This document shows, piece after piece, positions 1 through 5,362 of a stretch of DNA of 5,362 bases. Under the pieces are notes generated by a model, which did no database searches, was not told the origin of the DNA, and saw only the letters and a program-made list of their open reading frames with translations. The DNA comes from JAMHZE01 sp964424715. GTDB taxonomy: Bacteria > Pseudomonadota > Alphaproteobacteria > Rickettsiales > UBA8987. The position numbers and the translations under genes were made by a program. The stretch is taken from assembly GCA_964424715.1 (NCBI GenBank), contig CAYRJW010000078.1:1-5362 (forward strand). The letters are read 5' to 3'. Numbering within the stretch: the stretch's first letter is position 1; the number at the start of each line of letters is the position of its first letter.

Positions 1-1373
1 AGCGCATTGAACACCTCGCTCAAGCCATAGATAAGGTAAGCGCAGCATAATATCCCGAGTATCGGCGTTACTTTCGGCATAGGCACACTGAACGGCCTGT
101 GCATATCAGGCTGTTTTACCCTTAAATAGAACACACTGAAACAGATTATGCAGAACGCCGTTAATGTTCCAAGGCTTACCAGATCACCAAGTATGGTGAT
201 AGGCGTAAAACCGGCAACCAGCGATATTACCGAACCTATAAGTATAGTGTTCATGTAAGGCGTTTGATATTTAGGATGAACCTTGCCGAATATTGCAGGT
301 ATCAGCCCATCGTTAGACATTGTGAAGAACACGCGCGTCTGGGCGAATAACATCACCAGCATCACCGAAGAAAGACCTGCGATAGCGCCAATTTTCACAA
401 GGAACGCCAGCCAGCCCATGCCAATGGCATCAACACCAACCGCCATAGGATCAGGCACGTTAAGCGTAGTGTATGGCACGATACCAACCAGCACGAACGC
501 AACTATCATATATATAACAGTACAGATCACCAGCGAGCCTATGATACCAAGCGGCACATCGCGCTTAGGATTTTTGGCTTCCTGCGCCGCGGTTGAAACA
601 GCCTCGAACCCGATATAGGCGAAGAAAATTATCCCTGCCGCGCGAACGATACCATCATAACCATATTTATCACCTCCCTGATTCTCAGGTATGAAAGGTG
701 TAAGATTTGCCATATCAACATGGGAAATACCGAATCCAATGAACAGCAATATAACGCCAACCTTAATGGCAACTATCACATTATTAACATTCGCTGATTC
801 TTTAATACCTAGTACCAGAAGAATGGTACACATCATGATACCTAAGAAAGCCGGAAGATTAAAACTTGAACCAAATGCCCACTGAACATTGTCAGTGCCA
901 ACATTCAAAACCTGAATTGTCGATGTTTTGAGAGCATCGGGTATCACTATACCAAAATCCCCCAGAAAACTTGAGATATAGCCACTCCAGCCAACTGCAA
1001 CGGTTGCAGCGGAAACGCCATATTCCAGTAATAATAACCAGCCCATTATCCATGCGGCCAGTTCACCCATAGATGCATAAGCATATGAATAGGCACTGCC
1101 GGAAACCGGAAGCATCGAGGCAAGTTCTGCATAGCAAAGTGCAGCGAACGCACAGCATATACCTGCAAGAACGAATGAGATAAGAATAGCAGGTCCGGCA
1201 TAATTAGCCGCCGCCTGCCCTGTCATAACGAATATACCCGCACCGATGATACCACCCACTCCAAGTGAGGTAAGATTCCACGCCCCAAGTGATCTTTTAA
1301 GCTGGTTTGAATTTTCTGCGCTATCAACCAGTGATGCAACAGTCTTTTTACGAAATAAGCTGGATATTGACAT
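1..1373 (-). CDS. APC-superfamily amino acid permease, C-terminus cut by window edge
   Basis: An inner-membrane secondary transporter, most like the cationic amino acid transporter (CAT, YfnA/YhdG-like) branch of the APC superfamily, which moves amino acids with a proton or by exchange. I translated 457 residues from the minus strand. The signature GIIGAGIF of the broken first helix is at residues 41-48, YAELASMLPVSGSAYSYAY at 81-99, FAYIGFEAVSTAAQEAKNP at 251-269, and the conserved loop QTRVFFTMSNDGLIP at 345-359. About 11-12 hydrophobic segments are visible. The usual last one or two helices and the stop lie beyond position 1. The start ATG (1373-1371) has an AGGG Shine-Dalgarno (1384-1381) 7 nt upstream, and a short charged tail precedes helix 1, as usual. 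It is transcribed divergently from the DMT genes. The family is secure; the substrate is not determined by the sequence. Confidence 0.93.
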   Translation of the reverse strand, partial: MSISSLFRKKTVASLVDSAENSNQLKRSLGAWNLTSLGVGGIIGAGIFVMTGQAAANYAGPAILISFVLAGICCAFAALCYAELASMLPVSGSAYSYAYASMGELAAWIMGWLLLLEYGVSAATVAVGWSGYISSFLGDFGIVIPDALKTSTIQVLNVGTDNVQWAFGSSFNLPAFLGIMMCTILLVLGIKESANVNNVIVAIKVGVILLFIGFGISHVDMANLTPFIPENQGGDKYGYDGIVRAAGIIFFAYIGFEAVSTAAQEAKNPKRDVPLGIIGSLVICTVIYMIVAFVLVGIVPYTTLNVPDPMAVGVDAIGMGWLAFLVKIGAIAGLSSVMLVMLFAQTRVFFTMSNDGLIPAIFGKVHPKYQTPYMNTILIGSVISLVAGFTPITILGDLVSLGTLTAFCIICFSVFYLRVKQPDMHRPFSVPMPKVTPILGILCCAYLIYGLSEVFNA

Positions 1374-1470
1374 AAGTTTTCCCTATAAGCGGTTCGCAAT
1401 AAAGCGTTGATACTATAAAGTTAGTTTTTAAAAAGCTAGCATAATTTTGAACCTATGAATTTGCGAACTA
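1374..1470. promoter_or_regulatory. Divergent intergenic region with candidate promoter for the first DMT gene
   Basis: This AT-rich 97-bp gap between two divergent genes must carry the upstream signals for both. On the plus strand TTGATA (1407-1412) is a 5/6 match to a -35 box, followed after 16 nt by the weak -10 candidate TAAAAA (1429-1434). CATAAT at 1440-1445 is a better -10 hexamer but has no -35 at proper spacing. On the minus strand TATAGT (1417-1412) could be a -10 for the permease, again without a clear -35. No operator-like palindrome stands out. The assignments are pattern matches only. Confidence 0.3.
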
Positions 1471-2406
1471 ATGAACCCGGAAAATAAAAAAACCTTTACC
1501 GCCCTTGCATTCTCGCTACTGGCGTGTTTGATATGGGCCTCCAATAATGTTGTTGCACGCGGGATTATAGATTTCATCGATCCTGTAAGCATAGCATTCT
1601 GGCGTTTCGTGATCGCATTCATAGTACTTACCCCATTCATCATAAAAAATTTCAGAAAGAATTTTGCGATATTAAAACAGAACCCCAGAATAATAATCTG
1701 GATGGGCATCACCGCGATAACACTAAAGAATATTTTATATTACACCTCAGCCCATTTTACTTCGGTGAATAATATCGCCCTGCTCGGCACCACATCATTA
1801 ATATGGACAGCCATAATAGGCGCACTTACCGGCCTTGAAACACTGAACAGGAACAAAGTGATAGGAATATTCACCGCCGCAATAGGCGCGCTTGCCATTA
1901 TACTGAAAGGCAATTTCTCATCACTTCTCCACATGGATTTCAACACCGGTGACCTTATAATATTAGCTGCCGAATTCATCTGGGGCATCTACACGATATT
2001 ATTAAAACTGAAACCAAAAGAGATGGACCAGATATTCATGTTCTCCGCCATGATATTCTTTGGCCTGATAGGTTTACTTCCACTATACCTCACCAAAATC
2101 TATTTCATCGGCATCGAACCTGTCACCGCCAACACCATATATGTATATCTGTATGTAGGCATCGCCGCCTCGGTAGTTTCATGGCTCTGTTATAATTACA
2201 GCGTCTTCGCCATCGGCCCGGTGCGCACCTCCATAGTATTATATTTACTACCCGTATTCAGCGCTGCGATGGGATATTTCTTCCTCGGCGAAAATATCTA
2301 TTCATTCCACATCACAGGTTTTATACTTATCGTATGCGGGATATTTATTTCAAACCTCAATGTCATTCCAGCGAAAGCTGGAATCCAGCAGAGAGGATTT
2401 AAGTGA
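1471..2406 (+). CDS. DMT-superfamily (EamA) transporter, paralogue 1, with repeat-derived C-terminal tail
   Basis: An inner-membrane permease of the drug/metabolite transporter superfamily with two EamA repeats, 311 residues and about ten hydrophobic helices. The first EamA half is roughly residues 12-140 and the second 155-296. Visible family features are W22 in helix 1 followed by the NNVVARG segment, AFWR (52-55), the conserved NNIALL helix (around 99-104) and GPVRTS with LGE near the end of the second half. Members export or import amino acids, cofactors or other small metabolites; the substrate here is unknown. The start is fixed by an in-frame TGA just upstream (1456-1458) and by the paralogue starting with the same MNP, but there is no good Shine-Dalgarno. 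Residues 297-311 (NVIPAKAGIQQRGFK) do not align with the paralogue and mostly translate a palindromic repeat at 2360-2389. About half of its isoleucine codons are ATA. Confidence 0.9.
   Translation: MNPENKKTFTALAFSLLACLIWASNNVVARGIIDFIDPVSIAFWRFVIAFIVLTPFIIKNFRKNFAILKQNPRIIIWMGITAITLKNILYYTSAHFTSVNNIALLGTTSLIWTAIIGALTGLETLNRNKVIGIFTAAIGALAIILKGNFSSLLHMDFNTGDLIILAAEFIWGIYTILLKLKPKEMDQIFMFSAMIFFGLIGLLPLYLTKIYFIGIEPVTANTIYVYLYVGIAASVVSWLCYNYSVFAIGPVRTSIVLYLLPVFSAAMGYFFLGENIYSFHITGFILIVCGIFISNLNVIPAKAGIQQRGFK
2360..2389 (+). repeat. Left arm of the inverted repeat, read as coding sequence
   Basis: This 30-bp arm is the exact reverse complement of 2457-2486. It is read in the frame of the first DMT gene as VIPAKAGIQ, the commonest translation of this repeat family. 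The inner hairpin is ATTCCAGC (2365-2372), loop GAAA, GCTGGAAT (2377-2384). The match to the right arm stops abruptly at both ends, so the arm boundaries are well defined. No T-tract follows, so it is a poor candidate for an intrinsic terminator. Confidence 0.88.
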
Positions 2407-2456
2407 AAGAAAATATTTATCCAACTCCCAAAAAATAATTCTCTAAGAACGGAACG

Positions 2457-2486
2457 GCTGGATTCCAGCTTTCGCTGGAATGACAT
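2457..2486 (-). repeat. Right arm of the inverted repeat, non-coding
   Basis: The second copy lies in opposite orientation in the gap between the two DMT genes, with the inner hairpin at 2462-2481. Its last bases (ACAT at 2483-2486) supply the A and T of an ATG at 2485-2487 that opens a 12-codon ORF running into the next gene. Its identity to the left arm over all 30 bp suggests a recent arrival or gene conversion between arms. Confidence 0.85.
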
Positions 2487-2519
2487 GAAAAAAAGAATAG
2501 AAAAAGAAAAGAATAAAAA

Positions 2520-3434
2520 ATGAACCCACAGACCAGAACAACATTGACCGCCATAACCTTCGCCCTCATCGCCTGTATCCTCTGGAGCGGTAACTTCGTG
2601 GTTGCCCGCGGCGTGCATGAATGGATGAACCCTATCGGCTTCGCCTTCTGGCGATGGGTGACCGCACTTATAGTAATAATCCCCCTCGCACTACCGCATT
2701 ACAGAACCAATATAATATATTTCAAACAGAACCCGAAAGTTTATATCGCAATGGGCGTGCTCGGCGTCGGGATATTCAACACGCTTGTTTACGAATCTGC
2801 CAAATACACCTCCGCAAATAACGTGGCCCTCCTAGCCGCAACCTCGCCGATATGGACACTCTTCCTCGCCGGGATATTCAAAATAGATATACTGAACCGC
2901 AACAGGATAATCGGCATATTCACCGCCTTCGCCGGCGCACTCACCATCGTTTCCAAAGGGGATATCTCGCTACTCCTGCACATGAATTTTAACATCGGTG
3001 ATCTCATGATGTTCATCGCAAGCTGGCTCTGGGCCATCTATTCGCTGCTGCTGAAATTCAAGCACAGGGAAATGAACTCTTTCTTCCTGATGAGCCTTAT
3101 AATCTTCTTCGGCCTCTGCGTGATAACCCCTCTATACGCCATAGAAATAGCCTATATCGGCTACACCCCGTTCTCCACCAAAGCCCTCTATTCCTATCTA
3201 TATGTAGGCATCGGCGCCAGCGTTATCGCGTGGTATCTCTTCAACCAGTCCGTGTTCATGATAGGCCCCGTCCGCACCTCCCTGATATACTACACAATGC
3301 CCATTTTCAGCGGTATTATGTCGATAATCTTCCTCGGGGAGCATTTTTACAGATACCACATTGCAGGTTTTGTGCTGGTTCTATCTGGGATTGTGGTTTC
3401 TAACCTAAGAACAAAAAGCAAAGAATTATTATAA
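2520..3434 (+). CDS. DMT-superfamily (EamA) transporter, paralogue 2
   Basis: A 304-residue inner-membrane permease with two EamA halves and about ten hydrophobic helices, a typical length for the family. It aligns with the upstream gene from residue 1 to 296 without a single gap, at about 49% identity by hand count. Shared blocks include VVARG, AFWR, KQNP, LNRN, IGIFTA, LLHM, IFFGL, YLYVGI, IGPVRTS and FLGE. Its last eight residues (RTKSKELL) are a normal charged tail, unlike the repeat-derived tail of its neighbour. The start ATG lies after a 33-nt stretch that is almost all purine, with no strong Shine-Dalgarno; the AAGAAAAG near 2505-2515 may serve. It is probably co-transcribed with the upstream gene across a 113-bp gap, or uses a promoter in that gap. 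The substrate cannot be read from the sequence, and the divergence suggests the two copies differ in specificity. Confidence 0.92.
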   Translation: MNPQTRTTLTAITFALIACILWSGNFVVARGVHEWMNPIGFAFWRWVTALIVIIPLALPHYRTNIIYFKQNPKVYIAMGVLGVGIFNTLVYESAKYTSANNVALLAATSPIWTLFLAGIFKIDILNRNRIIGIFTAFAGALTIVSKGDISLLLHMNFNIGDLMMFIASWLWAIYSLLLKFKHREMNSFFLMSLIIFFGLCVITPLYAIEIAYIGYTPFSTKALYSYLYVGIGASVIAWYLFNQSVFMIGPVRTSLIYYTMPIFSGIMSIIFLGEHFYRYHIAGFVLVLSGIVVSNLRTKSKELL

Positions 3435-3440
3435 ATTCTT
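3421..3440 (+). terminator. Weak AT-rich hairpin over the stop codon of DMT paralogue 2
   Basis: AAGAATT (3421-3427) and AATTCTT (3434-3440) form a perfect 7-bp stem around a 6-nt loop that includes part of the stop codon. The stem is AT-rich and is followed by CTTTAAG, not a T-run, so it is at best a weak or factor-assisted terminator. It lies where an end signal for the DMT pair would be expected. Confidence 0.25.
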
Positions 3441-3494
3441 CTTTAAGCTATTGGTATGTTGTGTTATCATCAAACAACTCAACAAGATAACAAC

Positions 3495-3498
3495 GGAG
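3495..3498 (+). promoter_or_regulatory. Shine-Dalgarno GGAG that sets the start of the small gene
   Basis: GGAG lies 8 nt before the ATG at 3507, an ideal spacing. The upstream in-frame ATG at 3456 has no such site and would add 17 residues (starting MLCYHQTTQQ) of different character. This supports the 55-residue protein over the 72-residue one. Confidence 0.7.
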
Positions 3499-3506
3499 CG
3501 TATATT

Positions 3507-3674
3507 ATGACAGATAATGAAGATAACATAAATAAATTGTCGGAAGCTGGTGAAAGAGCAAAAGAGATGCTAGACCCAAAGACCAGTATACAGAAAATCT
3601 CTGCACTTGATGTAATAGACTATAGTAAACATGCTCAAAATCATGTGGAAGTCAAATCTAAAGGCGGATGGTAG
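3507..3674 (+). CDS. Small hydrophilic protein of unknown function (55 aa)
   Basis: I do not recognise this protein. It has 55 residues, MTDNEDNINKLS to KSKGGW, no membrane segment, no signal peptide and no cysteine. There are about ten acidic and eight basic residues. Residues 8-22 look like a charged amphipathic helix (INKLSEAGERAKEML) and 29-40 a second helix; the C-terminus KSKGGW is basic and ends in Trp next to two Gly. A good Shine-Dalgarno, a clean stop (TAG 3672-3674) and a hairpin with a T-run right at the end support it as a real, independently expressed gene. A possible -10 (TATCAT, 3465-3470) lies upstream. It sits between the DMT pair and typA on the same strand, 110 bp before typA, with no functional hint from either. 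If the ATG at 3456 were used the protein would be 72 residues. It could also be a chance ORF. Confidence 0.6.
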   Translation: MTDNEDNINKLSEAGERAKEMLDPKTSIQKISALDVIDYSKHAQNHVEVKSKGGW

Positions 3675-3681
3675 ATTTTTT
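3654..3681 (+). terminator. Candidate intrinsic terminator at the end of the small gene
   Basis: AAATCTA (3654-3660) pairs perfectly with TAGATTT (3672-3678) across an 11-nt loop, and the right arm runs into a six-T tract (3676-3681). The hairpin overlaps the stop codon. The stem is AT-rich and the loop is long, so termination strength is doubtful, but hairpin plus T-run at a gene end is the expected pattern. Confidence 0.35.
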
Positions 3682-3742
3682 AGCATTCCAAACTAAATCC
3701 CACCCCACACAAGTTTTCGCTGGTATTCCCTGAATATTAGTG

Positions 3743-3748
3743 TATAAG
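3743..3748 (+). promoter_or_regulatory. Possible -10 box for typA
   Basis: TATAAG is a 5/6 match to a sigma-70 -10 hexamer, 36 bp before the typA start and after the candidate terminator of the small gene. A matching -35 is poor (CTGGTA at 3720-3725, 17-nt spacer, 3/6), so this is a weak prediction. Confidence 0.22.
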
Positions 3749-3784
3749 CCGCTTTCAATTCATAATGAAGGTAGAAAAACGCTT

Positions 3785-5362
3785 ATGCAAACGATAAGAA
3801 ATATCGCGATAATCGCGCACGTAGATCACGGCAAAACAACTCTGGTTGATAATTTATTGAAGCAATCCGGCACTTTCCGCGAGAACCAGAAGGTTGAGGA
3901 CTGCGCGATGGATTCCAACGATCAGGAACGCGAACGCGGCATTACCATCCTTGCAAAACCAACTTCCATCACCTGGAAAGGCCACAAGATCAACATCGTT
4001 GATACTCCGGGCCACGCCGATTTCGGCGGTGAGGTTGAGCGTATCCTTAACATGGTCGATGGCGTTATCCTGCTCTGCGATTCCGCTGAAGGTCCGCTTC
4101 CGCAAACCAAATTCGTACTAGGCAAGGCCCTTAAACAAGGCATCCGCCCTATCGTTGTTATCAATAAAATTGACCGTAGCGATGCCCGCCCTGATGAGGT
4201 TCTTGATGAAGTGTTCGATCTTTTCGTTAACATGGAAGCAAGCGATGAACAGCTTGATTTCCCTACCATGTACGCATCCGGCCGTAACGGCTGGGCGGTG
4301 AACGACCTTAACGACCCGCGCGAAAATCTTCACGGCCTGCTTGATCTGGTATTAAAACATGTACCGGCTCCAAAAGTTGATGATGATGCGCCGTTCTCCA
4401 TGCTTTCCACCCTGCTCGGCTATGATTCATTCCTTGGCCGCACACTTACCGGTAAAGTTTACTCCGGCAAAGCAAAAGTTAACACTGCTGTAAAAGCAAT
4501 TAACTTAAATGGCGAACTTGTAGAGAATTTCCGTTTAACAAAATTATTCGGCTTCCGTGGCCTTGAAAGGGTTGCGGTTGAAGAAGCTGTGGCAGGCGAT
4601 ATCGTTTGCGTTGCAGGTATGGAAAAAGTTCACGTTTCCGATACTATCTGCGATCCGCTAATTGATAAACCTATCAAAACCACTCCGATAGATCCTCCTA
4701 CGATCGCTATTACAATCACCGTTAATGATTCCCCTCTTGCAGGCCGCGAAGGCAGCAAGGTAACCTCCACCATGATCCGCCAGCGTTTATTCGCCGAAGG
4801 TGAGACCAACGTGGCAATAAGCGTGCGCGAAACTTCCGGCAAAGATGCCCTTGAAGTTGCCGGCCGTGGCGAGTTACAGCTTGGCGTACTTATCGAGAAC
4901 ATGCGTCGTGAAGGTTTTGAACTTTCCGTTTCCCGCCCTAAAGTAGTTTTCCAGAAAGACGAAAATGGCGGCCTGCTTGAACCTATTGAAGAAGTAGTGA
5001 TAGACGTTGATGAGGCTTACTCCGGCACGGTGATCGATAAAATGAACCGCCGTAAATCCGAGATGAAGGAAATGAAAACTTCATCCAACGGCAAGACCCG
5101 TATCGTTTTCCACTCCCCTTCCCGCGGCCTTATCGGCTATCAGGGCGAGTTCATGACCGACACTAAAGGCACCGGCATCATAAACCGCCTGTTCCACGGC
5201 TATGCCCCGTTCAAAGGCGAGGTCGGCGAAAGACAGAAAGGCGCACTAATATCCACTGATGACGGCGAAGCAGTAGCATACGCCATCTTCAAACTTCAGG
5301 ACCGCGGCGTTATGTTCATCGGCCACCAGGATAAAGTTTACAAAGGCATGATAGTCGGCGAA
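3785..5362 (+). CDS. typA: Translational GTPase TypA/BipA, C-terminus cut by window edge
   Basis: A ribosome-binding GTPase of the EF-G/LepA superfamily, associated in other bacteria with 50S assembly and growth at low temperature or under stress; it acts in the cytoplasm on the ribosome. The visible 526 codons are open to the window edge, out of about 600-610 usual for the family. GTPase motifs are complete: G1 AHVDHGKTT (11-19), G2 RGIT (51-54), G3 DTPGHADF (73-80), G4 NKID (127-130), G5 ASG (164-166). FDLFVNMEASDEQLDFP (144-160) is characteristic of TypA rather than EF-G or LepA. An EF-Tu-like beta domain follows (about 200-290), then EF-G domain III-like (about 300-380), an EF-G domain V-like region containing SRGLIGYQGEFM (about 446-457), and the start of the TypA-specific C-terminal domain. 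A weak Shine-Dalgarno (AAGG, 3768-3771) precedes the ATG. ATA is used for roughly one isoleucine in five, far less than in the DMT genes, as expected of a well-expressed gene. Confidence 0.97.
   Translation, partial: MQTIRNIAIIAHVDHGKTTLVDNLLKQSGTFRENQKVEDCAMDSNDQERERGITILAKPTSITWKGHKINIVDTPGHADFGGEVERILNMVDGVILLCDSAEGPLPQTKFVLGKALKQGIRPIVVINKIDRSDARPDEVLDEVFDLFVNMEASDEQLDFPTMYASGRNGWAVNDLNDPRENLHGLLDLVLKHVPAPKVDDDAPFSMLSTLLGYDSFLGRTLTGKVYSGKAKVNTAVKAINLNGELVENFRLTKLFGFRGLERVAVEEAVAGDIVCVAGMEKVHVSDTICDPLIDKPIKTTPIDPPTIAITITVNDSPLAGREGSKVTSTMIRQRLFAEGETNVAISVRETSGKDALEVAGRGELQLGVLIENMRREGFELSVSRPKVVFQKDENGGLLEPIEEVVIDVDEAYSGTVIDKMNRRKSEMKEMKTSSNGKTRIVFHSPSRGLIGYQGEFMTDTKGTGIINRLFHGYAPFKGEVGERQKGALISTDDGEAVAYAIFKLQDRGVMFIGHQDKVYKGMIVGE

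Larger units (their letters stand above)
2360..2486. repeat. Inverted pair of dispersed palindromic repeats (VIPAKAGIQ/WIPAFAGMT type)
   Basis: Two perfect 30-bp arms in opposite orientation, 2360-2389 and 2457-2486, enclose 67 bp of AT-rich unrelated sequence. Each arm carries a 20-bp core, ATTCCAGCGAAAGCTGGAAT (2365-2384, reverse complement at 2462-2481), itself a perfect 8-bp hairpin with a 4-nt loop. Translated, such repeats give VIPAKAGIQ, SFQRKLESS or WIPAFAGMT, peptides seen in annotated proteins across many proteobacteria; the architecture also resembles the neisserial dRS3 repeat (ATTCCC...GGGAAT). That comparison is from memory. The pair could fold in RNA as two small hairpins or one 30-bp stem. 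The left arm is read as the end of the upstream DMT gene; the right arm ends 33 bp before the next start codon. There is no transposase, so it is a non-autonomous element or repeat. Confidence 0.88.

Noticed and set aside
283..885. Two plus-strand ORFs (283-618 and 691-885)
   Set aside because: Both lie antisense to the permease, whose translation is continuous and matches a known family throughout; they are shadows.
1740..1988. Minus-strand 82-codon ORF within DMT1, with a same-length counterpart at the same offset in DMT2 (2789-3037)
   Set aside because: Identical relative position and length look striking, but both lie opposite conserved blocks of paralogous genes, so the resemblance follows from the sense proteins. 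They have no ribosome site or independent sign of coding.
2360..2486. Reading the repeat pair as a CRISPR array or an attenuator/terminator
   Set aside because: There are only two copies, in inverted orientation, so it is not a CRISPR. No T-run follows either hairpin or the long stem, so it is not a standard intrinsic terminator.
2298..2618. A 106-codon minus-strand ORF containing SFQRKLESS and WIPAFAGMT
   Set aside because: It is antisense to the ends of both DMT genes, and its recognisable peptides are just other-frame translations of the two repeat arms. Such ORFs are often misannotated as hypothetical proteins.
3456..3506. Longer start (ATG 3456) for the small gene
   Set aside because: There is no ribosome site at 3456, while GGAG lies 8 nt before the ATG at 3507, and the extra residues look unlike the rest of the protein.
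3854..4902. Several ORFs of 71-115 codons inside typA on both strands
   Set aside because: The typA frame is intact with all motifs; the others are shadows of it.

Overview
The window looks like ordinary chromosomal DNA from a Gram-negative proteobacterium with mid-40s % GC. The typA product reads like alphaproteobacterial homologues (for example ASGRNGW at its G5 region), but that lineage is an inference from memory, not a computed placement. There are five protein genes: one is cut by the left edge and one by the right edge. I see no tRNA, rRNA, CRISPR array, phage gene or transposase.

Layout. Positions 1-1373 (minus strand) hold an APC-superfamily amino acid permease that is complete at the N-terminus and runs off the left edge. 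A 97-bp divergent intergenic region (1374-1470) separates it from two plus-strand DMT/EamA transporter genes, 1471-2406 and 2520-3434. These are tandem paralogues that align without a gap over 296 residues at about 49% identity by hand count. Between them lies a 127-bp structure (2360-2486): two perfect, oppositely oriented 30-bp copies of a palindromic repeat of the 'VIPAKAGIQ / WIPAFAGMT' type found dispersed in many proteobacterial genomes. Its left copy encodes most of the last 15 residues of the first DMT protein. A 55-residue hydrophilic protein of unknown function follows (3507-3674), then typA/bipA (3785 to the right edge), a ribosome-associated translational GTPase with all its G motifs.

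How the genes relate. The three transporters are all inner-membrane proteins for small solutes. The permease very likely carries amino acids; the DMT pair probably exports or imports metabolites, with unknown substrates. They do not form an obvious pathway with typA, which is a housekeeping gene with its own upstream region. The most interesting feature is the repeat pair: it sits at the junction of a gene duplication and has been captured as coding sequence by the upstream copy. I found no convincing new multi-gene system here.
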